In this document: positions 36,759-43,391 of the stretch, one piece after another
Layout: each line of letters begins with the position of its first letter
Position numbering within the stretch: the stretch's first letter is position 1
Assembly (NCBI GenBank): GCA_036558305.1
Contig: DATBFX010000310.1
Location: forward strand, 1-43,391
From: DATBFX01 sp036558305
Lineage (GTDB): Bacteria > Chloroflexota > Chloroflexia > Thermomicrobiales > UBA6265
DNA length: 43,391 nucleotides
Direction of reading: 5' to 3'
Notes under the pieces: model-generated
Database searches by the model: none
Seen by the model: only the letters and a program-made list of their open reading frames with translations
What the model was told of the DNA's origin: nothing
Translations under genes and position numbers: made by a program

Positions 36759-37463
36759 TTATCGACCGCTTGGGAAACCCAATCCTAACCGGCGCAACGA
36801 GACGTGGCGACCGCGACCGATGATCAGGTGGTCGAGCACCTCGATGTCGAGCAACTCTCCCGCCCGCGCCATCTCCGTCGTCAGCGTCACGTCGGCCCCC
36901 GACGGCGTCGGGTCGCCCGATGGGTGGTTGTGCACCGCGATCATCGCCACCGCGTTGTGCCGGATCGCCTCGCGAAAGACCTCGGCAATCCGCACCTGGG
37001 CCTGGTTGACACTCCCCTGGTAGACCGTTCGGATCGCCAGGACTCGGTGTTTGGTGTCCAGGAGGACGACGCGCAACTGCTCCTGATCCAACGCCGCCAT
37101 CTCGATCCCAACGAGGTTGACGACGTCGTCGGGCGAGCCGATTTGGGGTCGCTGGTCGGGTCCGAGCGCGACCACACGCGCCGCGATCTCGAGCGCCGCC
37201 TTCAGTTTCGCCGCCTTGGCCGGTCCGAGTCCATGGATTGCCGCCAGATCGACCGCGTCCATCCTCATCAATCCGAGCAATCCATCGTGCTCGGCCAACA
37301 AGCGCTGCGCCAGCGCCGTCACCGTCTCGCCCTGCGTCCCCGTGTTGAGGATGATCGCGATCAGATCGCCGTTCGACAGCGAGGCCGCGCCGCGCATCAA
37401 CAACCGCTCGCGCGGTCGCTCGTCGGGCGCCAGTTCCTTCAACGTGAACTGACGAATCGCCAC
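36759..37463 (-). CDS. radC: RadC family JAB-domain protein
   Basis: A 234-residue protein of normal family length. GTG 37463 follows GGGGAGAGGAAC. The N-terminal helix-hairpin-helix-like region includes HGLGPAKAAKLKAA. The JAMM metal motif is HNHPSGDPTPSGAD, preceded by the usual TVYQGSVNQAQV-EVFREAI block. Once linked to DNA repair, its real role is unclear. First gene of the radC-LLM-exonuclease operon, divergent from ftsY. Confidence 0.94.
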   Translation of the reverse strand: MAIRQFTLKELAPDERPRERLLMRGAASLSNGDLIAIILNTGTQGETVTALAQRLLAEHDGLLGLMRMDAVDLAAIHGLGPAKAAKLKAALEIAARVVALGPDQRPQIGSPDDVVNLVGIEMAALDQEQLRVVLLDTKHRVLAIRTVYQGSVNQAQVRIAEVFREAIRHNAVAMIAVHNHPSGDPTPSGADVTLTTEMARAGELLDIEVLDHLIIGRGRHVSLRRLGLGFPSGR

Positions 37464-37571
37464 GTTCCTCTCCCCAAGGCATGCCGAAACACATCGGTCT
37501 GGCGTCGGTGGTCGCTCTGCTTCGTCGGTCTATCCTACCGCACCGGTGCGGGAACGGAAACTCCCCGATGG

Positions 37572-37577
37572 TATACT
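37572..37577 (+). promoter_or_regulatory. Candidate -10 of ftsY
   Basis: TATACT in GGTATACTTCGCGGG, 92 nt before the TTG start. No clear -35 at the expected distance. Confidence 0.35.
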
Positions 37578-37669
37578 TCGCGGGCGCCGCCCAGGGCGGC
37601 GCGTCGTCGTGTTATCGAGGGCAATCGCCGTCCGCCATTGCTCGCTGCCCCGGCCTGGAGCGTCTACCG

Positions 37670-38635
37670 TTGGTTTTCAATCGCCTTTTCCGTCGCCGCG
37701 CGGAACCCGACGTCCAACTCGAAAAGGGCCTGGAAAAGACCCGCCGCGGCGTCTTCAGCGAAATCACCCGCCTCTTCGACCGCGGCGTCCTCGACGACGA
37801 ACTCTACGAGGACCTCGAGATGCTCCTGATCCAGGCCGACGTCGGCTGGGACGTCAGCCAGCGTCTCGTCCGCGAACTGCGCGCGCGGGTCGACCGCGAC
37901 CGCATCAACGACCCGGCCGACGCCCGCGAAATCCTGCGCCTGGAGATGATCGAGCTCCTCGAACTCGCCACCCGCAACCGCAAGGTCAAGATCTTGCAGC
38001 GCGGCGTCCCCTTCGTCATCATGGTCGTCGGCGTCAACGGCGTCGGCAAGACCACCTCGATCGCCAAACTCGCCGCCTACCACCAGGGTTTCGGCCGCAC
38101 GGTCATGGTCGCCGCCGGCGATACCTTCCGCGCCGCCGCCATCGACCAACTCAAAGTTTGGGGAGAACGGCTGAAGGTGCCGGTGATCGCCCACGACCAG
38201 GGCGCCGACCCCGGCGCCGTCGTCTTCGACGCGATGCAAGCCGCCCACAACCGCGGCGTCGACGTCCTGATCGTCGACACCGCCGGCCGCCTCCACACCA
38301 AGTTCAACCTGATGGAGGAATTGAAGAAACTCCGCAAGATCATGCAGCGCCACGTCGAGGACGCACCGCAGGAGGTGCTGCTCGTCATCGACGCCACCAC
38401 CGGTCAAAACGGTCTCGTCCAGGCCAAGAAGTTCGCCGAGTCGGTCGAGATCTCCGACATCATGATCGCCAAACTCGACGGCACGGCCAAGGGCGGCATC
38501 GCCTTCTCGGTCGCCAAGGAACTCGGCACCCCGATCTCCTACGTCGGCACCGGCGAAAAGGCCACCGATCTCGCAGAGTTCCGCCCGGACACCTACGTCG
38601 ACTCGCTCTTCTTCGGCGTCGGGGAAGGTTTGTAG
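37670..38635 (+). CDS. ftsY: Signal recognition particle receptor FtsY
   Basis: A 321-residue SRP-type GTPase that docks ribosome-SRP complexes at the membrane. TTG 37670 (LVFNRLFRRRAEPD) was chosen because TGGAG lies 10 bp upstream and the N-domain begins soon after. The acidic A-domain is nearly absent, as in many compact FtsY proteins; the basic N-terminus can serve as the lipid-binding helix. G motifs: GVNGVGKTT from residue 121, GDTFRAAAIDQL, DTAGRLHTK and AKLDGTAKGG. Ends GTGEKATDLAEFRPD-YVDSLF. Followed after 108 bp by ffh, its partner GTPase. Confidence 0.95.
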   Translation: MVFNRLFRRRAEPDVQLEKGLEKTRRGVFSEITRLFDRGVLDDELYEDLEMLLIQADVGWDVSQRLVRELRARVDRDRINDPADAREILRLEMIELLELATRNRKVKILQRGVPFVIMVVGVNGVGKTTSIAKLAAYHQGFGRTVMVAAGDTFRAAAIDQLKVWGERLKVPVIAHDQGADPGAVVFDAMQAAHNRGVDVLIVDTAGRLHTKFNLMEELKKLRKIMQRHVEDAPQEVLLVIDATTGQNGLVQAKKFAESVEISDIMIAKLDGTAKGGIAFSVAKELGTPISYVGTGEKATDLAEFRPDTYVDSLFFGVGEGL

Positions 38636-38669
38636 ATGAGCCGCTTCATCCGACCTGACGCCTCGTTCT

Positions 38670-38716
38670 AGCCCCGAAGGGGCTTCGTTGCCTCAGCCCT
38701 GGGTTTCAACCCAGGG
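38670..38716. repeat. Paired palindromes between ftsY and ffh
   Basis: Two perfect stems lie back to back: AGCCCCG-A-AGGGGCT (about 38670-38684) and CCCTGGGTTTCAACCCAGGG (38697-38716), then a run of CCGGGGAAACCAGGGA. Such paired GC stems look like a dispersed intergenic repeat; there is no T-run. The ribosome site of ffh (AGGGA) follows directly. Confidence 0.6.
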
Positions 38717-38743
38717 AAACCGGGGAAACCAGGGACACCCGCC

Positions 38744-40153
38744 ATGTTCGAATCCCTCTCCGACCGACTCACCGAAACGCTCGGTCGCCTCTCGCGCAAA
38801 GGCAGGCTGACCGAGCAGGACGTCGACGAGGCAATGCGCGAAGTCCGTCGCGCCCTCCTCGAAGCCGACGTCAACTTCAAAGTCGTCAAAGACTTCGTCG
38901 CCGCCGTCCGCGAGCGCGCGGTCGGTCAGGACGTCCTCAAGTCCCTCACCCCGGCCCAGACCGTGATCAGCATCGTCAACGAGGAACTGATCAAGGTCCT
39001 CGGAACCGATCGCGAACCGCTGCGCATCCCCGCCCGGCCGCCCCAGATCTTGATGCTCGTCGGTCTCCAGGGCTCGGGCAAGACGACCCACGCCGCGAAG
39101 CTCGCCGTCCACCTGCGGAAGGAGGGGCGCAACCCACTCCTGGTTGCCGGCGACGTCTATCGCCCCGCCGCCGTCAACCAGCTCCAGGCACTCGGCCGTC
39201 AGGTCAACATCCCCGTCTACGACGAGGGGATCCAGCAGAACCCGGTCGACATCGCCAACAACAGCATCAAATTCGCCCGCGAGCGCGGCTACAACCCGGT
39301 CATCGTCGACACCGCCGGCCGCCTTCAGATCGACGAGCGGATGATGCAGGAACTCGTCAACGTCAAGGCGAAAATCGATCCGACCGAAATCCTCCTCGTC
39401 GCCGACGCGATGACCGGTCAGGAAGCCGTCGGCGTCGCCGAAACCTTCCACGACCGCCTCGGCGTCACCGGACTGATCCTGACGAAAATGGACGGCGATG
39501 CCCGCGGCGGCGCCGCCCTCTCGATCCGTGCCGTCACCGGCGTCCCGATCAAATTCATCGGTACCGGCGAAAAGGTCGACGCACTCGAAGCGTTCTATCC
39601 CGAACGCCTTGCCAGCCGCATCCTCGGCATGGGCGACGTCCTCTCCCTGATCGAGCGCGCCCAGGAGCAGACGACCGAGGAGGACGCCCAGCGCCTCCAG
39701 GACCGAATGATCAAGGGTCAGTTCAACCTGGAAGATTTTCTGGACCAGTTACAGAAAATCAAGAAGATGGGTCCCCTTACCCAGCTCCTGGAGATGATTC
39801 CCGGTCTCGGCGGTCAGCTCCGCGAGGCGAAGGCGCAGATCTCCGACGACGACTACAAGCAGATCGAGGCCATCATCCGCTCGATGACCCCCAGGGAACG
39901 CCGCAATCCGCAGATCATCGACTTCAGCCGCCGCCGGCGCATCGCGCTCGGCAGCGGCACGACCCGCGACGACGTCGGCCAACTCCTCAAGCAGTTCGGC
40001 GAGATGCAGAAGATGATGTCCGAACTCGGCGGTATGGCGAAGAAGGGCCGCCTCCCCGACCAAATTGCCCTCGGCCAACCGGCCGGTCCGCCGGTCCGCG
40101 GCAAACCCCATCAGCAATCCCGGCAGAAACCCAAGAAGCGCAAGCGCCGCTAA
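38744..40153 (+). CDS. ffh: Signal recognition particle protein Ffh
   Basis: A 469-residue SRP54 GTPase that binds signal sequences on the ribosome. ATG 38744 follows AGGGA. N domain residues 1-90; G domain with GLQGSGKTT from residue 107, GDVYRPAAVNQL, DTAGRLQID and TKMDGDARGG; FIGTGEKVDALEAFYPERLASRILGMGD is split over the G/M junction. The Met-rich M domain (about 325-440) has MIPGLGGQL, SMTPRERRNPQIID and GSGTTRDDVGQLLKQFGEM, which bind 4.5S RNA and signal peptides. The C-terminal tail is basic. No 4.5S RNA gene was recognised in the window. Confidence 0.97.
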   Translation: MFESLSDRLTETLGRLSRKGRLTEQDVDEAMREVRRALLEADVNFKVVKDFVAAVRERAVGQDVLKSLTPAQTVISIVNEELIKVLGTDREPLRIPARPPQILMLVGLQGSGKTTHAAKLAVHLRKEGRNPLLVAGDVYRPAAVNQLQALGRQVNIPVYDEGIQQNPVDIANNSIKFARERGYNPVIVDTAGRLQIDERMMQELVNVKAKIDPTEILLVADAMTGQEAVGVAETFHDRLGVTGLILTKMDGDARGGAALSIRAVTGVPIKFIGTGEKVDALEAFYPERLASRILGMGDVLSLIERAQEQTTEEDAQRLQDRMIKGQFNLEDFLDQLQKIKKMGPLTQLLEMIPGLGGQLREAKAQISDDDYKQIEAIIRSMTPRERRNPQIIDFSRRRRIALGSGTTRDDVGQLLKQFGEMQKMMSELGGMAKKGRLPDQIALGQPAGPPVRGKPHQQSRQKPKKRKRR

Positions 40154-40180
40154 TCCTGGTACCATATCTGCACGGTTTAC

Positions 40181-40209
40181 GAGTCCGGGCGGTCGACTCG
40201 CCCGGACTC
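40181..40209 (+). terminator. Strong hairpin after ffh
   Basis: GAGTCCGGGCG (40181-40191) pairs with CGCCCGGACTC (40199-40209), a perfect 11-bp stem with a 7-nt loop, 27 bp after the ffh stop and 31 bp before the selenoprotein gene. No T-run. It may end ffh transcription or shape the leader of the next gene. Confidence 0.5.
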
Positions 40210-40240
40210 ACCGGAACGATTGAACCACCAGAGAGAGCAG

Positions 40241-40798
40241 ATGTCCGCACCGACCAGTTCACCAGTCACGGTCTACACCACCCAAACCTGACCATGGTGC
40301 GACAGGGCTAAGGAGTTCCTTAGCCGCCACAACGTGCCATTCGTCGAGAAGGACGTCTCCCGCGACTACGCCGCCGCGATGGAAATGATCCGGCGTTCGG
40401 GTCAACAGGGCGTTCCCGTCGTCACCGCCGACGACGAAGTCATCGTCGGCTTCGACCAGGTCCGCCTCGCCAAAATCGCCGAGCGATACGCCGGGCCCAA
40501 ACGCCCGGCGCTCGGTTTGCTGGCCGCCGATGCCGAGCAATACCTCTCTCGGCATGCCGACGCCGCGTCGAACTATCCGCCGGGTACCAAAGGCGTCTAC
40601 GTCGGAGAGGTGCGCCCCGCCAGCGTTGCCGAACGTTCGGGCGTCAAACGGGGCGACGTCATCCAGGCCGTCGCCGGCAAGCGCGTTCGCTCCATGCGCG
40701 ACCTCGACACCCTGGTCGAAACGCTGAAGGCGGGCGAGGGCGTTTCCGTTCGCTACCTGCGGGGACCGGAGGAGCACACCACCACCTTCCAGTTCTAG
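40241..40798 (+). CDS. Selenocysteine-containing glutaredoxin-PDZ fusion
   Basis: A 185-residue protein if TGA at 40289-40291 is read as selenocysteine 17. ATG 40241 has AGAGAGAGC upstream. The N-terminal glutaredoxin domain reads VTVYTTQT-U-PWC, so Sec replaces the first Cys of CPWC; the cis-Pro loop GVPVV and the GF glycine pair follow at 57-71. Residues about 90-185 form a PDZ domain (GVYVGEVRPASVAERSGVKRGDVIQ). No signal peptide is seen, so it is probably a cytoplasmic oxidoreductase with a peptide-binding module. The frame is intact on both sides of TGA and a SECIS-like hairpin follows. Calling from the next start (40334) would leave only a beheaded protein. A Cys-to-stop mutation is the alternative. 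Confidence 0.85.
40292..40327 (+). promoter_or_regulatory. Bacterial SECIS-like element
   Basis: GGCTAAGG (40306-40313) and CCTTAGCC (40318-40325) form a perfect 8-bp stem closed by loop AGTT. The stem starts 14 nt and the loop 22 nt after the TGA, within the range known for bacterial SECIS elements, and a G is in the first two loop positions. It is inside the coding frame, as bacterial SECIS must be, and uses codons uncommon for this genome (AGG, CTT). SelB would bind it to deliver Sec-tRNA. Confidence 0.82.
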
Positions 40799-40804
40799 TA
40801 TGCT

Positions 40805-40853
40805 GATCCTCGTCGCCAGGTTGCGCTGCGTATCGGCCTAGTCGACGAGGATC
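40805..40853 (+). promoter_or_regulatory. Long inverted repeat in the mgtC leader
   Basis: GATCCTCGTCG (40805-40815) is the exact complement of CGACGAGGATC (40843-40853), an 11-bp stem with a 27-nt loop just before mgtC. The 3' arm contains GAGGA, the only ribosome-site-like sequence before the ATG at 40863, so the stem would mask it. It could be a translational switch or a dyad operator. No known riboswitch class recognised. Confidence 0.5.
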
Positions 40854-40862
40854 GCGCGGCGA

Positions 40863-41363
40863 ATGGACAACCTCTCCCATCTCGATACCCTCCAGCGTCT
40901 TGGCCTTTCGCTGCTGGCCGGATTGATGCTGGGCTTCGAGCGAGAATGGTCGGCGAAGGCGGCCGGGCTCCGAACGCACGCGCTCGTCTGCGAGGGATCG
41001 GCGTTGTTCATGATGGCGTCCCTGCTGATCGGCGAGCAGGTTCGCCGGTCCGGCGGAGCGGGTTACGACCCATCGCGCGTCGCCTCAACCGTCGTTCAGG
41101 GGATCGGCTTCCTCGCGGGGGGCGTCATTCTCGCCCGCGGTGGGCGCGTCCACGGCATTACGACGGCTGCCGACATCTGGGTCACCGCGGCCATCGGCGT
41201 CTTGATCGGGGCCGGCTTCTTCTTTCTGGCGATCGCCGCGACCGTCACCACGGTCCTCGTCCTGGGCCCCCTCAACTGGCTCGAATCGCGCATGACTCCG
41301 CGGATACGCTTCTCCCGCATGCGGAATGCCGAAACGGCCGGCGACGAACCAGACGGCGAGTGA
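40863..41363 (+). CDS. MgtC/SapB family membrane protein
   Basis: A 166-residue protein with four hydrophobic helices. Family features: LLAGLMLGFEREWSAKAAGLRTHALVCEGSALF split across residues 17-50, with the conserved GxERExxxKxAGLRTxxLV pattern; RVASTVVQGIGFLAGGVIL; and GITTAADIWVTAAIGVLIGAG. MgtC proteins are linked to growth in low Mg2+ and to control of membrane ATPase activity. The C-terminal soluble domain of full MgtC is absent. It lies 64 bp after the glutaredoxin-PDZ gene and 10 bp from the convergent methyltransferase gene. Confidence 0.92.
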   Translation: MDNLSHLDTLQRLGLSLLAGLMLGFEREWSAKAAGLRTHALVCEGSALFMMASLLIGEQVRRSGGAGYDPSRVASTVVQGIGFLAGGVILARGGRVHGITTAADIWVTAAIGVLIGAGFFFLAIAATVTTVLVLGPLNWLESRMTPRIRFSRMRNAETAGDEPDGE

Positions 41364-41373
41364 TCCCGGCACG

Positions 41374-42054
41374 CTATCGCTTGAGCCAATCTTCGATCAG
41401 GCGTTCCCGCTCCGCCGCGGGCAGCTTGGCCCTCGCGTAGTCCCCGGCTTCCCGACGCTGGCGCAACGCCTCGTAGAGCGTCACGGCGCAGGCGACCGAG
41501 ATGTTGAGACTCTGCACCATCCCCATCATCGGGATCGCGACGCAGCGATCCGCCTGGGCGACGGCCTCGTCAGACAGACCCCGCATCTCGTTGCCGAAGA
41601 CGAGTGCGGACGGCGTCCGAAGATCGACCTCGTGGAGTTCGACCGCCCCCGGCACCAGGGCGGTTGCCACGATCGTGAACCCCTCCTGCCGTAGCGCCCG
41701 ATAGCAGTCGTCGATCGAGCCGTGCCGGATCGCCTCGATCCACTTGGCCGCGCTCGCCGAGGTCGTCCTCGCGAACGGCCCTTTCGGCGCCTCTTCGATC
41801 GAATAGACCAGATGCACGCGAAGCACGCCCACCGCGTCGCAGGAGCGCAGGACGGAACTCACGTTGTGCGGATCGTGGACGTTTTCGAGCACGACCGTCA
41901 GATCCGGCTGCCGCCGGTTCAGCACCTCGGCAATCCGTTGCTGTCGCCTCGACGTTCGCGGCCACTTCGACGTCTTGCCGCGACTGCTCTCGGACAGTTC
42001 GCGGCGGTTGACCGCCGCCAGTCCCCGCTCGTTCTCCAACTCGCCGGAAGGCAT
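41374..42054 (-). CDS. TrmH/SpoU family RNA 2'-O-methyltransferase
   Basis: A 226-residue SPOUT methyltransferase. Motif 1 is NVHDPHNVSSVLRSCDAVG, motif 2 LVFGNEMRGLS, motif 3 IPMMGMVQSLNISVACAVTLYEAL. The N-terminal basic region (SKWPRTSRRQQRIAEVLNRRQPDLT) and the short C-terminal tail (LIEDWLKR) fit TrmH-type enzymes that methylate G18 of tRNA, though other SpoU targets are possible. ATG 42054 has GAAGG upstream at long spacing. Confidence 0.92.
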   Translation of the reverse strand: MPSGELENERGLAAVNRRELSESSRGKTSKWPRTSRRQQRIAEVLNRRQPDLTVVLENVHDPHNVSSVLRSCDAVGVLRVHLVYSIEEAPKGPFARTTSASAAKWIEAIRHGSIDDCYRALRQEGFTIVATALVPGAVELHEVDLRTPSALVFGNEMRGLSDEAVAQADRCVAIPMMGMVQSLNISVACAVTLYEALRQRREAGDYARAKLPAAERERLIEDWLKR

Positions 42055-42182
42055 TCCCGATACCTTCGTACTCGCGTCTTCTCGGACCTTCCTGTCATCC
42101 TGCTCCCTGGCAGGTCGATCGGCCCGTCTCTAGTATGAAACGCGTTGGTTCGACCCGTTACAACCCCGCACGGAGCGCCGCG

Positions 42183-42383
42183 ATGACGTATGGTGCAATC
42201 GGACGATCTCTCCTTTGCCTCCTGGTTGGCGTCGCCCTCCTCGCCTCGGTCGTCGCCCTCGTTCCCGGTCCGCTTCAGGTCGTGGCGGTCCTGATCGTCC
42301 TTCCCGTCGAGTCACTCCTCCTCGCGGTCGCGACCTCCCCCCGCCGCCGGTCGACCGAAAACACCTCGCCGGCCGCACTTTGA
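42183..42383 (+). CDS. Small two-helix membrane protein, hypothetical
   Basis: A 66-residue frame from ATG 42183 with GGAG 7 bp upstream. Two hydrophobic segments (SLLCLLVGVALLASVVALV and LQVVAVLIVLPVESLLLAVA) are joined by PGP, followed by a short polar tail. No family recognised. It is bounded by the divergent methyltransferase gene and the convergent SprT-like gene. Confidence 0.5.
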   Translation: MTYGAIGRSLLCLLVGVALLASVVALVPGPLQVVAVLIVLPVESLLLAVATSPRRRSTENTSPAAL

Positions 42384-42433
42384 AGCAGATCTGAACCGGG
42401 GCGTCGTCTTGGGCCGAGCCTGGTCATCCCTCC

Positions 42434-42982
42434 TCAGTCCGCGCTGAGATCGTCGGCGACGAGCCGCAGCACCAGCTTCGGATCGAATCGCCGCGAACAC
42501 CGTCCGCACGACCAGACACCGCGTCGCCGCCGCCGAACCGTGTGTTGACACTTCGGACAGGCGTACAGATAGCGAAGCGGCCGTCGTTCGACCGGTACCA
42601 GACACCGCCGAATCTCGTCGAGACTCGCCCCGGTCATCGCCGCGACCCGAACCGCGATGCGATCGTAACCGTGCTTCGCGTGCCGCCGCAGATCCCCGTC
42701 GAGACGGTCCCGCATGTGGATCAATTCTTCCGCGACGACGATCTCCAGCGCACGCGGCTGCGACCGATCGATGCGCGGAAGGTTGATCAAGACGAGGTGA
42801 GCGCGTTTGGCCGAGGAGAACGCATAGGCGCCGCCAATCGATGAAGAGACTCGCCGCCCCAACCACCGCTCGAACGTCTGCCGATCGGTCGTAATTCGCA
42901 GGTCGTCCGTGGGCAGGTTGAGCCTGGCCACGTATCGTGCGATCAGTTGTTCGGTCTCCTCGTCGTTCGTCTCGACGACCAT
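42434..42982 (-). CDS. SprT-like protein with zinc ribbon and altered HExxH
   Basis: A 182-residue protein. ATG 42982 follows GAGGAGAACGC. Near residues 90-125 it resembles the SprT core (VLINLPRI, then IVVAEELIHMRDR and HAKHGYDRIAVRVAAMTG), but the place of HExxH reads EELIH, with Glu instead of the first His. A C-terminal zinc ribbon has CPKC and CGRC (about 147-170), as in SprT proteins. It may be an inactive or differently metallated relative; the family call is tentative. Confidence 0.6.
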   Translation of the reverse strand: MVVETNDEETEQLIARYVARLNLPTDDLRITTDRQTFERWLGRRVSSSIGGAYAFSSAKRAHLVLINLPRIDRSQPRALEIVVAEELIHMRDRLDGDLRRHAKHGYDRIAVRVAAMTGASLDEIRRCLVPVERRPLRYLYACPKCQHTVRRRRRGVWSCGRCSRRFDPKLVLRLVADDLSAD

Positions 42983-43047
42983 GCGTTCTCCTCGTCCATT
43001 CAACTCGCGTTCTCTCGTGCCGTCACGTTTGCAGACGATCCGCGGCG

Positions 43048-43053
43048 TACAAT
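43048..43053 (+). promoter_or_regulatory. Candidate -10 of the M14 peptidase gene
   Basis: TACAAT 41 nt before ATG 43094, in the gap divergent from the SprT-like gene. No -35 at standard spacing. Confidence 0.35.
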
Positions 43054-43093
43054 CAGCCACTGGGCGTGCGCCGTCGCGCCAAGCCCGCATTCC

Positions 43094-43391
43094 ATGAATC
43101 CGAGGACGTTCCGCTTGGTCGTCACGAACCCGAAAGCGCCACCCAGCGCCCTGGCCTCACCGCAGGACCGCTTCGGATTTCGGATGGGCTCCGACCGTCG
43201 CCTGGTCCGCTGGGCACCGATGTGTTCCTATTTCCGGGAACTGGCCAGGAAGTCGGACCGCCTGCGCTACGAAGAATACGCCCACGACTGGGGCGATCAA
43301 CCCCTGGTCCTGTTGACCATCTCCTCTCCTGCCAATCTGGAACGGCTCGACGAGTTTCGTCTGATCCAGGATCGTCTCTACGACGTCCGAT
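43094..43391 (+). CDS. M14 zinc carboxypeptidase-like protein, N-terminal part
   Basis: Open from ATG 43094 to the window edge (99 codons). The segment CSYFRELARKSDRLRYEEYA-DWG-QPLVLLTISSPANLERLDEFRLIQDRL matches the N-terminal part of M14 metallocarboxypeptidases (YF-LA-SDR, G-P-V-ISSPAN). The metal-binding HxxE lies beyond the window, so activity cannot be judged. No signal peptide is evident in the visible part. Confidence 0.7.
   Translation, partial: MNPRTFRLVVTNPKAPPSALASPQDRFGFRMGSDRRLVRWAPMCSYFRELARKSDRLRYEEYAHDWGDQPLVLLTISSPANLERLDEFRLIQDRLYDVR

Noticed and set aside
40289..40291. TGA as a simple nonsense mutation or the end of a tiny gene
   Set aside because: The frame, the redox motif and a SECIS-like stem all continue through it. 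A sequencing error is still possible and is listed as a refuting result.
40334..40798. Separate PDZ gene starting at ATG 40334
   Set aside because: It has no ribosome site of its own and begins inside the first helix region of the glutaredoxin domain.

Overview
The window is high-GC bacterial chromosome and is almost entirely genes. I think it comes from a Chloroflexota bacterium near class Thermomicrobia. The reasons are the gene mix (translin-like protein, MshC-like/CysRS-like ligase, GlgE pathway with a GH57 branching enzyme, F420-type LLM oxidoreductase, C4-type S18), the GC-rich codons and many GTG/TTG starts. This placement is inferred from family patterns, not from a search. No phage, IS element or CRISPR array was seen.

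Layout. 1-2940 (minus strand): leuS, which runs off the left edge, preceded by a T-box riboswitch with a complete tRNA-Ala(GGC) gene between its Stem I half and its antiterminator half. 3113-6188: translin-like gene, DUF192 protein, otsB and a lipoprotein. 6434-12949 (plus): cysS/mshC-like ligase, rpsF-ssb-rpsR, a parvulin foldase, a DUF1648 membrane protein and a PgsA-like phosphatidyltransferase. 13175-19050: acyltransferase, rimO and yajQ (minus), a NarL-type two-component pair and a MarR regulator. 19056-30486: alpha-glucan/trehalose cluster, with glgX (minus), glgE-treS-mak (plus) and malQ-GH57 branching enzyme (minus). 30702-37463: mreB, a small unknown gene, an MFS transporter, a diguanylate cyclase, and a radC-LLM-exonuclease operon (minus). 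37670-43391: ftsY, ffh, a selenocysteine glutaredoxin-PDZ gene, mgtC, trmH-like, a small membrane protein, a SprT-like protein and the start of an M14 peptidase.

How the genes fit together. TreS turns trehalose into maltose, Mak phosphorylates it, GlgE adds the maltosyl units to alpha-glucan and the GH57 enzyme branches it; GlgX and MalQ trim and remodel the product, and OtsB can supply trehalose. ftsY and ffh encode the two GTPases of co-translational targeting. rpsF-ssb-rpsR is a conserved ribosome/replication operon.

Two observations stand out. (1) At 40241-40798 an in-frame TGA sits exactly where the first cysteine of a glutaredoxin CPWC motif belongs. A perfect 8-bp stem with a G-containing tetraloop begins 14 nt downstream, so this looks like a selenoprotein (UPWC) fused to a PDZ domain that ordinary gene calling would truncate. 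(2) The leuS T-box leader (Leu CUC specifier, F box, AGGGTGGTACCGCG antiterminator, terminator with T-run) is interrupted by tRNA-Ala at the place where Stem III normally lies, so one transcript would be both a pre-tRNA and a riboswitch.
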